From: Geothermovivens sp964644845
Lineage (GTDB): Bacteria > Zhuqueibacterota > Zhuqueibacteria > Oleimicrobiales > Geothermoviventaceae
Direction: 5' to 3'
Assembly: GCA_964644845.1 (NCBI GenBank)
Contig: CAZXXS010000113.1
Span: 1-16,739, forward strand
DNA: 16,739 nt
The translations under genes and the position numbers were made by a program. The notes beneath the pieces were generated by a model. The model saw only the letters and a program-made list of their open reading frames with translations. It had not been told where the DNA came from and did no database searches. Of this stretch, positions 8,754-16,569 are shown one piece after another. Every line of letters begins with the position of its first letter. Position 1 is the first letter of the stretch.

Positions 8754-8776
8754 CGCAACGGCTTTTGCGTTTTTTT
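8754..8776 (+). terminator. Possible weak intrinsic terminator
   Basis: CGCAA (8754-8758) pairs with TTGCG (8765-8769) across a 6-nt loop and is followed at once by seven T residues (8770-8776). The 5-bp stem is short. If real, it would end plus-strand transcription about 460 bp after the GH31 gene and about 240 bp before cas6, insulating the CRISPR operon. An overlapping hairpin (ATCTCGG/CCGAGAT, about 8725-8752) lies just upstream. Confidence 0.35.
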
Positions 8777-8824
8777 CATTTGCAGTAGGGGCAATTTGAC
8801 TGTAAGTTGCGAGTGGTTGTGGTC

Positions 8825-8876
8825 GAGGTTTTCAACCTGCTACCCGTGGGGAAATGCAGTTTCAGGGGAAAACCTC
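8825..8876. repeat. Inverted repeat GAGGTTTT...AAAACCTC upstream of cas6
   Basis: Perfect 8-bp arms at 8825-8832 and 8869-8876 are separated by 36 nt. The left arm also folds locally (AGGTT-TTC-AACCT). A related sequence in the opposite orientation, GCAGTTGAAACCTC, lies at 8603-8616. It could be an operator, an RNA structure in the cas6 leader, or chance. The GTTGAAAC core recalls the ends of many type I-B CRISPR repeats, but no array is available here for comparison. Confidence 0.3.
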
Positions 8877-9017
8877 TTTCACCGGCAAGAACTGGCGGAA
8901 ATTTCGGTACGGGGGATCACGTCAAGCCGACTGGTTCCACACCAAGCTGCGCACCAGGCCGAACCAGTGCCAAGCGAAACAGGGGCGACGGACCACTTCT
9001 GAGGGGAGCCCCAGAAG

Positions 9018-9902
9018 GTGCGTTTACGGCTGGATCTCCGCCTTGCGGGGACCGACAACCTCTTGCCGATCAACTACCAGTACCCGCTCAGTGCGGCCAT
9101 TTACAGTCTACTGCGTCGCGCAGCGCCGGAGTACGCCGATTGGTTACACGAGCGAGGTTACCTGAGTCCCTCCGGTAAGCTGCTCAAGCTCTTCACTTTC
9201 TCCCGACTCTGGATTCCGGATGTCCGTCGACACGATGACCGGCTGCGGATTCCCCCAGGTGCAGCTGTCCAGCTGTACGTCTCCAGCCCCATGCTTCACG
9301 ATTTCATCACCGGACTTGTGGAAGCGCTTTTCCTGCAACAACAAGTGACCGTTGGCGACCGCAAAAGCCAGGTGACCTTTCGGGTCGCGGGCGTAACCGT
9401 GTTGCCCGAACCCGAGTTCTCTTCCCCCCAGCGTTTTCGCTGCCTTTCACCGATTGCTTTGAAGACTCTACGTGATCACCAGGGAGCACTGCGGACCTAC
9501 TACTACCGACCCACCGATCCTGAACTCAGCGATGCGATTCGACGCAATTTGGCGAACAAACACGCAACCGCGTACGGTGAGCGACTGGACAGTGCACCAC
9601 TCGAATTCCGACTGGAATCCAGCGACCGACCGCGTTCTCGACTCGTTACCCTGAAAGCAGGCACCGCAGAGGAAACGCACGTCAAAGCGTTCGAAACCTG
9701 GTTCACCCTGCAAGGCGATCTTCGCTTGATCCGAACCGCTTACGAGTGTGGCATCGGTAACTACACGGCCCAGGGTTTTGGGATGGTGGAGGTGGTGCAC
9801 CGCCGTACTGAAACGGCGGAAACAGGATTTCGGAAGCGCCGACGCGTCCTGCAACAAACGGCGGAAATCACCGGAAACGCACAGCCAGGAAGAACGAAAT
9901 AA
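9018..9902 (+). CDS. cas6: Cas6 CRISPR RNA endonuclease
   Basis: Cleaves pre-crRNA within the repeat to give mature guides for Cascade. The 294-residue product starts at GTG 9018, with GAGGGGAG at 9001-9008 upstream; the next in-frame sequence is immediately Cas6-like. NYQYPLSAAIYSLL (19-32) and DWLHERGY (41-48) give the usual N-terminal signature, with H44 as likely catalytic histidine and Y29 as a second candidate. The C-terminal glycine-rich RNA-binding loop is GIGNYTAQGFGMVEV (245-259). After it comes a basic tail of about 35 residues (FRKRRRVLQQ...), longer than most Cas6 proteins have. It is the first gene of the type I-B locus but stands 774 bp from cas8, so it may be transcribed separately. 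Confidence 0.93.
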   Translation: MRLRLDLRLAGTDNLLPINYQYPLSAAIYSLLRRAAPEYADWLHERGYLSPSGKLLKLFTFSRLWIPDVRRHDDRLRIPPGAAVQLYVSSPMLHDFITGLVEALFLQQQVTVGDRKSQVTFRVAGVTVLPEPEFSSPQRFRCLSPIALKTLRDHQGALRTYYYRPTDPELSDAIRRNLANKHATAYGERLDSAPLEFRLESSDRPRSRLVTLKAGTAEETHVKAFETWFTLQGDLRLIRTAYECGIGNYTAQGFGMVEVVHRRTETAETGFRKRRRVLQQTAEITGNAQPGRTK

Positions 9903-10676
9903 GAACGTTCCAAGACTGTGCTTGACAGGGAGATTGGCTTCTGTCTGAAGCACAAATCACTCCTGTACGGCAGGACACGAGCGACTGGAGCGAGATCAAT
10001 CTTTTGTCTTGTCGTTTGATTTCCCAGGGACCGGATTCCGGACAAATGTTACGACAGGGACGAATTCATCCTGGTCAGGACAACAAGCGTTCCCAACAAC
10101 TTACCACCTGGAACCAGCGGCTGATTGCGGTTTTGGGGAGAAAAGAGTGGCCACGCCCCAACCCGGCGATCCGAGCGTTCGCAGTGTCTCCCCAAGGTTA
10201 CAGCCTGGCGGCGCAGCCACTCGAGTCCATCCAACGCAGAGACTAACCGCGACCTTGCGGGGCGCGACGAAACACGAGTCTTGAACATGCACGGGAAAAC
10301 GGGTGAGCCTCTCTCAGGCACGGTACCGAAGGGAAACCTGTTTCCTCAGCCTGGGCCGAGCCGGCAACGTTTTCCAGCAGAAGGCAGAGAAGATCGTCGC
10401 TCGCTGCCCAATGCGAGCAGGTCAAGTGGCGGGTAACCCGACGACGGTTGTTTGAAGGCGCGGCTTCTCGTCAGGCCACGTTCTTCTGCGGCGGTTCGCA
10501 CGGCCCGAGTGTGGTCCAGCTAAGGTTCCTTGGCGTAGCCCTTAGATTTTGTCAGACCACGAACGATGCCTTGACCTGTTTTCACTCCTTCGCTGTTTGA
10601 TGCCGGAAGCACTTCATTCGTGGGTTTACAGCCGCTGTTGACGATCCTGGATCTGCCAGAAATGTGAGGATAACCC
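9903..10676. other. 774-bp gene-poor region between cas6 and cas8
   Basis: No gene is recognised. A frame at 10004-10246 (TTG start, 80 codons) and overlapping frames have no family motifs or convincing ribosome sites. Small features seen are the hairpin GCTTC-TGTCT-GAAGC shortly after the cas6 stop (about 9938-9952), the palindrome GGAAAC-CT-GTTTCC at 10332-10345, and a possible promoter TTGACC (10571-10576) with TGTTTG 17 nt on (10594-10599), about 80 bp before cas8. In some haloarchaeal type I-B loci this same interval carries the CreTA RNA toxin-antitoxin; no such module can be demonstrated here without the local CRISPR repeat sequence. No CRISPR array, tRNA or transposon end was found. 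Confidence 0.5.
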
Positions 10677-12041
10677 ATGTACTTTACGTGGACAGGACAC
10701 CCTTTTGTCGATGCCGGCACCTTTGCGTTGGCCGCGTGGCTTGGGAAAGAGCCTGAGGCTGTGGAACTGGAGGACCTCGCCGGCGCGATCGACAACCTCG
10801 TGGAGGCGACTGTCAACGGACCTCTGCGAAACCTCATCTTCGGGGTATTCCCGAACAATCCGGTGACTAATCCGAGTGTCAAAGCCCCTGAAAAGGCAGA
10901 AACCCTCAAACAGGAACTGATCGGGATGGTGGCTAAACTGAGTCCGCTTGGGGACTCAGGCTCGTGTACAGCATGTGGTCGGCGCGAGGCCAACTACCCC
11001 GTGGGGCGTAACAAGATGCCACTGACAGGAAGTGGTGGCAATCGGAGCTTCTTCTCGTTCGCCTCCGAGGGTGCAGATCTCTGCGGTGGCTGTGTCCTGG
11101 CCACACAATTTCTGCCTTTTGTGCTCGATCGCTGCGGTCGAAATCTGGTTGTGCTACATACTGGCAACCGGAATCTTTTGGCCACCTGGTACCGCTCCAG
11201 AGTACAAGCCAGGAAAAAGCAGCTTCAAGCGTCGGGGGATGCCCCGGCGGACGTCCTTCCGTTTCGGTACCCAGAAAACTACCTGCTGAGAGCAGCCGAA
11301 GACCTCATTCTGGAAATCGAGATCAAACAGTTTCTCGGCGAGACCACAGAGAGCGTAAGTCTTCGACTCTACGTGTTCTTGAATGGACAACAGGATCAGT
11401 TCCTCGACTTTCACGATCTCCCCGCCCCGGTCTTCCGTTTTCTGGCTCAGGTTAAACAGCTTGAGAACAAAGAAGGGCAGCGGTTTTGGTGGCCGCTGAT
11501 CGCACGCGGCTTTCACTGGAAGAGTCGCGAAAAGGCAGACGAAGAAACACTGTATCGGCAGGCCCGGAATGACGTGTTTCAACGGTTGCTTGCCGGGGAA
11601 TCCATCGTTCCGTATTTCGTGGTGAAGGACGAGCGACGCGTCATCGGCAAATGGGAAATCCTGGCGTTTTACCTGAAGGAGGTTAGAGACATGACAGACG
11701 AGCGCATCGAAGCCATTCGAGAATTCGCGGACCGGCTGGCGCAGCAAATTCGAGCTCACAATGTTGGCAAGAAACGTTTGACACAACTTGAGATGGCAAA
11801 GACGTACGCCTCTTTTCGCAACGTGTTGCTGAGAATGGTTCACGATCGAGTAGCTCACAAAGACGAACAGCCTTTGGTTCATTTCGATGAGTACGTGGAG
11901 TATCTTTTTCCGGATTCCGCATCGGGTTGGAACGAAACAAGGGATCTGATTTTCTTCCGCCTCTACGAACAGCTTCACCCGTGGTTGGTGAAAGAAGGGC
12001 TTAGCCCTGCAGCGGAGGAAGACGAAGAGGCTGAAGAGTGA
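10677..12041 (+). CDS. cas8b: Cas8b/Cst1, large subunit of type I-B Cascade
   Basis: Large subunit of the effector complex, expected to recognise the PAM and hold the target. It has 454 residues. ATG 10677 lies 6 nt after GAGGA (10666-10670), and the N-terminus MYFTWTGHPFVDAGTFAL matches the Cst1 family opening. Two CxxC pairs, C97/C100 (CTACG) and C136/C139 (CGGC), form the zinc-binding site typical of Cst1/Cas8a-b proteins. The C-terminal third (from about 339) is mostly helical and charged and ends in a strongly acidic tail (EEDEEAEE). An internal ribosome site and ATG at 11691 probably also produce this third as a free small subunit. A 68-bp gap leads to cas7. Family assignment is strong; the b1 subtype rests on the Cst2-type neighbour. 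Confidence 0.9.
   Translation: MYFTWTGHPFVDAGTFALAAWLGKEPEAVELEDLAGAIDNLVEATVNGPLRNLIFGVFPNNPVTNPSVKAPEKAETLKQELIGMVAKLSPLGDSGSCTACGRREANYPVGRNKMPLTGSGGNRSFFSFASEGADLCGGCVLATQFLPFVLDRCGRNLVVLHTGNRNLLATWYRSRVQARKKQLQASGDAPADVLPFRYPENYLLRAAEDLILEIEIKQFLGETTESVSLRLYVFLNGQQDQFLDFHDLPAPVFRFLAQVKQLENKEGQRFWWPLIARGFHWKSREKADEETLYRQARNDVFQRLLAGESIVPYFVVKDERRVIGKWEILAFYLKEVRDMTDERIEAIREFADRLAQQIRAHNVGKKRLTQLEMAKTYASFRNVLLRMVHDRVAHKDEQPLVHFDEYVEYLFPDSASGWNETRDLIFFRLYEQLHPWLVKEGLSPAAEEDEEAEE
11676..11682 (+). promoter_or_regulatory. Internal Shine-Dalgarno site within cas8
   Basis: AAGGAGG lies 8 nt before the in-frame ATG at 11691. It is as strong as the site in front of cas7 (AAGGAGG, 12094-12100) and stronger than that of cas8 itself (GAGGA). 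It encodes K-E-V in the full-length protein, so the match is not forced by the residues alone. Confidence 0.7.
11691..12041 (+). CDS. cas11: Probable Cas11 small subunit from internal start in cas8
   Basis: The same frame as cas8, beginning at ATG 11691 (Met339 of Cas8), would give a 116-residue protein, MTDERIEAIREFADRL... ending in the acidic tail. Small subunits of type I-B, I-C and I-D Cascades are known to be made by internal translation of the cas8/cas10d gene, and they are helical proteins of about 110-140 residues. Length, predicted helical content and the ideal AAGGAGG site 8 nt upstream all fit. Cas11 lines the belly of Cascade and contacts the non-target strand. No separate small-subunit gene exists in the operon, which fits this reading. 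Translation from this site is inferred, not shown. Confidence 0.68.
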   Translation: MTDERIEAIREFADRLAQQIRAHNVGKKRLTQLEMAKTYASFRNVLLRMVHDRVAHKDEQPLVHFDEYVEYLFPDSASGWNETRDLIFFRLYEQLHPWLVKEGLSPAAEEDEEAEE

Positions 12042-12109
12042 CCGGAAAGCGTGGGCACTGTCGAGAAAACGTCCCGGCTTAAGGTTCAAACCGAAGGAGG
12101 ATTGGAGTT

Positions 12110-13132
12110 ATGCTTAGCGTAAATGGTCTGGTCTTGATCGATGCGCCACACTCAGCCCTGAACAACGCCGGCATGGACGCCGGAGCTCGCACTGAAAATG
12201 CCGTGATTGTGAAAACGATTCGCCGCGGCCGCGATTTGTTTCCGTATGTCTCCGGTCAGGCCTGGAGACACTGGTGGCGTGGTACCTTGGAGTCCGCTTT
12301 CGGCTGGACACTCTCTCCAGTGATTCGGGAGAAAAAGGTGGCCTTCACCAGTGCTGACCCCTTCGCGTTTCCGGATGACGACGTGTTCGGCTACATGCGG
12401 GCTCTCAAGAAGGACCTCGGCGGCACCCTTACTCGTGTCTCACCGCTCAAGTGCTCACCTCTCGTGTCGGTCAGGCCTCAGCAGCCAACCAACGACTTTG
12501 GCGTAATGGCTCGACAGCAGGGAGATCCCGTGCCCTACGAACACGAGTTCTACAGCACGGTTCTGAAAGGAATCTTTTCCCTCGACCTCACCCGCCTCGG
12601 TCGCTTCGAGCTGGACGAACGCACGGGGTTCAAGAATCTGGATCGAAACTATGTGGAGAAAGAGATCAAAGAGTCCGTAGCGCGGAGTGGCGCATTCGAG
12701 GACGGCGAACATCGACTTTGGGTTCTTCCCGAAAAGATTCGCGTCCAGCGGGCCGTGGACACGCTTGCGGCACTCAAGTTTCTGCACGGCGGTGCGAAAC
12801 ACACAACCCACCTGACCGACGTGGTCCCCAAATTCATCATTCTCACCTGCCTACAGGGCGGGAATCACTTGTTCATGAACGTAGCAGGCTCTGAAAGCGA
12901 CGACCCTCTGATCAAAACCGCTGCTCTGAAGGCCGTTCTCTTGGACTACCGCGACCTGCTCAAAACGCCGGTTTTCATCGGACGCACAAGTGGCTTCGCC
13001 GACGACCTGGCCGAGGAACTTGAGCAGCTACAGAAAGGGTTGGCCGGCCAAGTGGACGTTCAAATAGGTTCCGTTGTGGGTGTCATCGACGCCTTCACGA
13101 AGCTGCTTCCGGAATTGGTGGCACAAGCTTGA
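12110..13132 (+). CDS. cas7: Cas7/Cst2/DevR, crRNA backbone subunit of Cascade
   Basis: Forms the helical filament that binds the crRNA spacer. The 340-residue product starts at ATG 12110, 9 nt after AAGGAGG (12094-12100). Family features in order are HSALNNAG (14-21), YVSGQAWRHWWRGTLE (46 onward), SADPFAFPDDDVFGYMRA, GTLTRVSPLKCSPLVSV (105-121), DFGVMARQQGDPVPYEHEFYST, LKGIFSLDL, and HGGAKHTTHLTDVVPKFIIL with GGNHLFMN. These are characteristic of the Cst2/DevR branch of Cas7, which defines the Tneap-like I-B systems. cas5 starts 28 bp after its stop. Confidence 0.93.
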   Translation: MLSVNGLVLIDAPHSALNNAGMDAGARTENAVIVKTIRRGRDLFPYVSGQAWRHWWRGTLESAFGWTLSPVIREKKVAFTSADPFAFPDDDVFGYMRALKKDLGGTLTRVSPLKCSPLVSVRPQQPTNDFGVMARQQGDPVPYEHEFYSTVLKGIFSLDLTRLGRFELDERTGFKNLDRNYVEKEIKESVARSGAFEDGEHRLWVLPEKIRVQRAVDTLAALKFLHGGAKHTTHLTDVVPKFIILTCLQGGNHLFMNVAGSESDDPLIKTAALKAVLLDYRDLLKTPVFIGRTSGFADDLAEELEQLQKGLAGQVDVQIGSVVGVIDAFTKLLPELVAQA

Positions 13133-13160
13133 GAGGCAAGGAAAGCGTGAGGATCCGAAC

Positions 13161-13796
13161 ATGCAGGTGTTGCGCGCCAGAATCGTCGGTTGGGTGACAA
13201 GTTTCCGCTACCCCGTTTTCGTCACAGGGGTTCAGCCTTCACTGCCAGTGCCTCCACTCTCAACAATCTTCGGGTTGCTTTCGGCTGCACGCGGGTGGCC
13301 GGTTACACCCTCGCACGTTTCCGTTGGCTACGTGTTCTTTACAAGCGGCCGAGCCACCGATCTGGAAACAATTTACGAGTTGAGCTCCACACCGCTTCGG
13401 GCCAAGAGTAATGTAGTGAAGCGAGGGCTGTTGTACAAACCCGAGCTGTACCTTTACCTCGATGATCTCTCGTTCGAGGAGGCCCTGCGATCGCCAGCCT
13501 ACCCGCTGCTTTTGGGGCGGTCTTCGGACCTGGCTCTGGTAGCTGAGCTGGAACAGGTCACCCTTAAACGCCCAGGAGGTCCCATTCCCGTAGGACACAC
13601 GCTTTTGCCTTTTCCAACCCGGGGCGTCGCCGGACCTGTTCAGGCCCTTCCAACACATTTCACCGACAGCATTCCCCGAAAAGCCGTTGGCACACGACCT
13701 TTCTTGTTGGTCACGAACTTCCACCAGCTACGCGGCCAGGATTTCTGGCTCGATCCCGATCATGGTTGGGGAGTGTTTCTGCATGGCAGAAGTTGA
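13161..13796 (+). CDS. cas5: Cas5 (Cst/I-B type), crRNA 5'-handle subunit
   Basis: Caps the 5' handle of the crRNA in Cascade and contacts Cas8. The 211-residue product starts at ATG 13161, 7 nt after GAGGA (13149-13153); the longer upstream frame runs inside cas7 and is not used. The N-terminal Cas5 signature is present: GWVTSFRYPVFVTGVQPSLPVPP then LSTIFGLLSAARG. The central section (YELSSTPLRAKSNVVKRGLLYKPELYLYL) and LLLGRSSDLALV fit the I-B Cas5 group. Its last 14 bases overlap the start of cas3, which suggests translational coupling. Confidence 0.9.
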   Translation: MQVLRARIVGWVTSFRYPVFVTGVQPSLPVPPLSTIFGLLSAARGWPVTPSHVSVGYVFFTSGRATDLETIYELSSTPLRAKSNVVKRGLLYKPELYLYLDDLSFEEALRSPAYPLLLGRSSDLALVAELEQVTLKRPGGPIPVGHTLLPFPTRGVAGPVQALPTHFTDSIPRKAVGTRPFLLVTNFHQLRGQDFWLDPDHGWGVFLHGRS

Positions 13797-16005
13797 CGCG
13801 TTGCTCGCGAAAAGCGGGTCACCACCTGAGACGCTTTACGAACACACAAGGAAATGTCTCAATGTGTGGGCGGACATCAGGCTTGTCTACGGCCCCGTGG
13901 CAAAGCTACTGGATGAACCTGAATTCTTTCATTGGCTGTTCCTGGCTACAGCACTGCACGACGTTGGAAAAGCAGCAGCGGGTTTTCAAAAACAGCTGCA
14001 GACCGGCACCCGGTGGCGGTACCGGCATGAACTCCTGTCCGCCGCTTTCGTTCGGGTCCTGCCTGTGCCGGACCCCGTGCGTGCCATCATCGGCTACGCG
14101 GTTGCGACGCACCATCGCACGGTGAGAGACTTGTTGATTGCCCACGGTACCTTGTTTCCCTTGGGACGACAGGCTTTCGCGGAAAAGCGTGCAGAGTTGC
14201 TGCCAAGCTGGCCGCTTATCCGGCAATTCCTGACCTGGATCGAAAGTCTGGAAAAACAATTCTTTCCAGACACGCACCAGCCATGGACTGTCCCTCGCAC
14301 GCCCGAAACGTTACCGGATCCCTTCATGCTTGCCGTGCTGCCTGTCAAGAAACGCCTGGAGGACACCGGCAACCACCGATTTCGGCAAATACTGATCATG
14401 TTGAGCGGGTTTCTGACAGCTGCGGATCATTTGGCCTCAGCAGGCGAAAGCCATCTACTGCCCTGCGTTGACGACTTTCGGGGCCTTTTTCATTTCTCCG
14501 AACTCAACGAAGTCCAGCGTCTTGCCCTGCAAACCAGGCAATCGACGCTTTTGGTGGCGCCTACCGGGTACGGGAAAACCGAAGCAGCTCTCCTGTGGAC
14601 CCAGGCTAACCAGGGACACCGACCAGGACGGCGTGTGTACTACGTTCTCCCTTACACGGCAAGCATCAACGCAATGTTCGAGCGTCTGCAGAACCTGGTG
14701 AGGCGCGGGGACCTCGTGGGAGTTCAGCACAGCCGGGCAGGAGCATACCTAAACCGACTGCTGGAACAACAAGGACTGAGAAGCGATGCGAGATTGGGTT
14801 ATGTACGGGAAATTCAGTCGTTGACGCGAAAAATCTACCGGGCTTACAAGATCACCACCCCGTACCAGCTCGTAAGAAGTTTCTTCGGCGGCAAACACTT
14901 TGAACTTGGCATAGCATCCCAGGCGAATGCACTCATCGTGTACGACGAAATCCACGTCTACGACGCTCGAGCAACCGGATTGATTGTGGAAATGTCCCAT
15001 TACCTGGCCCGCGAAACCGGTGCGGAATTTTTGATCATGTCCGCTACCCTACCCCGGTTCCTGCGACAAGTCTTTCGTGACGCTGTAGGGGCCACGGCAT
15101 TCTTACGCCCACCCCCGGAGAAATTGCGCCGGTCCGCCCGGCATCGGGTTCTGATTCGCCAAGGCTCCATCCACGAGGCGTATGACGCCATCTGCCAGGA
15201 ACTTTTGCAAGGCAAGCGTGTGCTGGTGGTTTGTAACACGGTAAAGCAAGCCCAGAATGTGTACCGCCAGCTCAGCCAGTACGCCAGCTCTTCCGCTCTG
15301 CTTCACGGACGGTTCATCGGTCACGATCGCAACCGAATCGAGAGCAGACTGAGAGATGTGGCTTTACTGGTCGGTACCCAGGCAATCGAAGTCTCTTTGG
15401 ATGTCGACTTCGACGTGTTGTACACCGAACCGGCTCCCATCGACGCACTGTTACAGCGTTTTGGCCGCGTGAACCGCAGAGGCCGTCACCCCGAGGGAGC
15501 TCCGGTGCATGTGTGCATGGAGGGCTCCGAGGCGGATGCGTACATCTATCCTACCGATCGTGTTGCGCACACGTTGAAGCTACTCCAAAAGGTAGACAAG
15601 CTGACGGAGGACTTACCTCAAACACTCGTTGACGCAGTGTACGGCGACGGCTACTCCGGGAAGGAAGCGGTGATCTACGAGACAACACGAAGCCTTTTCC
15701 GTGACATCATTTATTCCCTGAAACCCGGCCTTGAGGACCAGGAGTACGATGATCCGTTACAACAGCTGTTTCAGGGCGTTCAGTCTGTCCCGGCAATTTT
15801 CAAGGAAGCGTACCAGGATGCCTTGCGTCGAGGAGAAATTTACGAAGCAGACGGGTACACAGTAAACTTGAGCATCGGTCAGTTTCGCAGACTGAAGAAT
15901 TTGGGGAGAATCTACAGGGACAACCACCAGTGGTTCGTGGATGCGCCTTACGATTCCGAATTCGGCTTGGACTTGAATGTAGCGGAGTCGTCAAATCTCC
16001 TCTAA
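13783..16005 (+). CDS. cas3: Cas3 HD nuclease-helicase
   Basis: Recruited by target-bound Cascade to unwind and degrade DNA. ATG 13783 is chosen because it gives the usual Cas3 opening (AKSGSPPETLYEHT) after GGGGAG at about 13768-13773; 740 residues result. The HD domain keeps all expected metal ligands: H21, H59-D60 (ALHDVGK), H82 and H110-H111 (ATHHR). The SF2 helicase core has Walker A APTGYGKT (259-266), DEIH box (388-391), SAT (420-422), GTQAIEVSLDVD (531-542) and motif VI QRFGRVNRRGR (558-568). Every catalytic element appears intact, so interference should be functional. It overlaps cas5 by 14 bp and is followed by cas4 after 10 bp. Confidence 0.95.
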   Translation: MAEVDALLAKSGSPPETLYEHTRKCLNVWADIRLVYGPVAKLLDEPEFFHWLFLATALHDVGKAAAGFQKQLQTGTRWRYRHELLSAAFVRVLPVPDPVRAIIGYAVATHHRTVRDLLIAHGTLFPLGRQAFAEKRAELLPSWPLIRQFLTWIESLEKQFFPDTHQPWTVPRTPETLPDPFMLAVLPVKKRLEDTGNHRFRQILIMLSGFLTAADHLASAGESHLLPCVDDFRGLFHFSELNEVQRLALQTRQSTLLVAPTGYGKTEAALLWTQANQGHRPGRRVYYVLPYTASINAMFERLQNLVRRGDLVGVQHSRAGAYLNRLLEQQGLRSDARLGYVREIQSLTRKIYRAYKITTPYQLVRSFFGGKHFELGIASQANALIVYDEIHVYDARATGLIVEMSHYLARETGAEFLIMSATLPRFLRQVFRDAVGATAFLRPPPEKLRRSARHRVLIRQGSIHEAYDAICQELLQGKRVLVVCNTVKQAQNVYRQLSQYASSSALLHGRFIGHDRNRIESRLRDVALLVGTQAIEVSLDVDFDVLYTEPAPIDALLQRFGRVNRRGRHPEGAPVHVCMEGSEADAYIYPTDRVAHTLKLLQKVDKLTEDLPQTLVDAVYGDGYSGKEAVIYETTRSLFRDIIYSLKPGLEDQEYDDPLQQLFQGVQSVPAIFKEAYQDALRRGEIYEADGYTVNLSIGQFRRLKNLGRIYRDNHQWFVDAPYDSEFGLDLNVAESSNLL

Positions 16006-16015
16006 AAGGGCCAGG

Positions 16016-16552
16016 ATGCATTTGGCGCAAGAGTCAGACAACCACTCTCCCCGTTTTACCGGCACGCAGGTGAACTACTTCTTCGTGTGTCGGCGAAAAC
16101 TGTGGCTGTTCAGCCACGGTGTCGAGATGGAGCATGGTCACGATCTGGTTCTGGAGGGAAAGCTGGTCGGCGCAAGCTCTTACAACCGTCAGCGACATGA
16201 AGTAGCCATCGACGACCGGATCGTTCTAGATTTCCTAAAAGTGGACCGGGAAGGCGAAAGCCGACTGGTCATTCACGAGATAAAGAAATCGCGCGCCATG
16301 GAAGAGGCGCACCGCTGGCAGGTGCTTTACTACCTCTACTACCTCAAGACCAAAGGGATCGAGGCCACCGCAGTTCTGGACTATCCCCTACTACGTCGTC
16401 GGGAACGCCTAACGTTGAACCCATCCCAGGAAGAACGACTTCGACAGGTTCTCCATTCGATCGCCGAGATCGTGAAGTTGCCCAAGCCACCGGCGGAGGA
16501 ACGTCGTAAGGTTTGCCTCCGCTGTGCCTACTACGAATTCTGTTGGGTGTAG
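16016..16552 (+). CDS. cas4: Cas4 exonuclease for spacer acquisition
   Basis: RecB-like Fe-S nuclease that trims prespacers and helps select PAM and orientation together with Cas1-Cas2. The product has 178 residues. The four cluster cysteines are C25 (FVCRRKLWLFSHG) and C167, C170 and C176 (VCLRCAYYEFCWV). The nuclease core shows D72 (VLDFLKVD), E88-x-K90 (HEIKKS) and the QxxYY motif Q102-Y105-Y106 (WQVLYYLYYLK). The N-terminal H34 fits the family's metal site. The ATG lies 10 bp after the cas3 stop, with AAAAGGG/CCAGG just upstream giving only a modest ribosome site, so coupled translation is likely. Confidence 0.93.
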   Translation: MHLAQESDNHSPRFTGTQVNYFFVCRRKLWLFSHGVEMEHGHDLVLEGKLVGASSYNRQRHEVAIDDRIVLDFLKVDREGESRLVIHEIKKSRAMEEAHRWQVLYYLYYLKTKGIEATAVLDYPLLRRRERLTLNPSQEERLRQVLHSIAEIVKLPKPPAEERRKVCLRCAYYEFCWV

Positions 16553-16569
16553 AGATCTGGAGACCAGGT

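Larger units (their letters stand above)
8299..9017. other. 719-bp gene-poor region before cas6
   Basis: No convincing gene is seen. The open frames here are short and lack family motifs and proper ribosome sites. The region has several perfect hairpins (363-393, 409-437, 500-514, 516-529 and a palindrome at 538-547, all offset from 8000), a possible terminator at 8754-8776, and a recurring GAGGTTT/AAACCTC motif (8603-8616, 8825-8832, 8869-8876). On the minus strand, 8630 to about 8445 reads like a fragment of protein but has no start or frame continuity. It separates the glycosidase block from the CRISPR block and presumably holds the cas6 promoter, though no strong -35/-10 pair was found. 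Confidence 0.5.

Noticed and set aside
8854..9165. 103-codon plus-strand frame overlapping the start of cas6
   Set aside because: It overlaps Cas6's conserved N-terminus in another frame and its translation is Arg/Ser/Thr-rich and non-protein-like.
10004..10246. Small 80-codon plus-strand frame in the cas6-cas8 gap
   Set aside because: It has a TTG start with poor ribosome-site spacing, no recognisable motif and no clear coding bias; overlapping frames are equally open.
8299..10676. CRISPR array or mini-array
   Set aside because: No direct repeat of 24-37 bp at regular spacing was found in either gap; the repeat-like motifs are isolated and often inverted.
9903..10676. A CreTA toxin-antitoxin as an annotated feature
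   Set aside because: Location fits, but no repeat-like antitoxin RNA, promoter-matching seed or toxin frame could be demonstrated, so it is kept only as a hypothesis.
11154..12089. 311-codon minus-strand frame opposite cas8
   Set aside because: Antisense shadow of a clear Cas8/Cst1 gene with no motifs of its own.
13687..13782. Upstream extension of cas3
   Set aside because: The 32 extra codons lie inside cas5 and have no ribosome site; ATG 13783 gives the usual Cas3 N-terminus.
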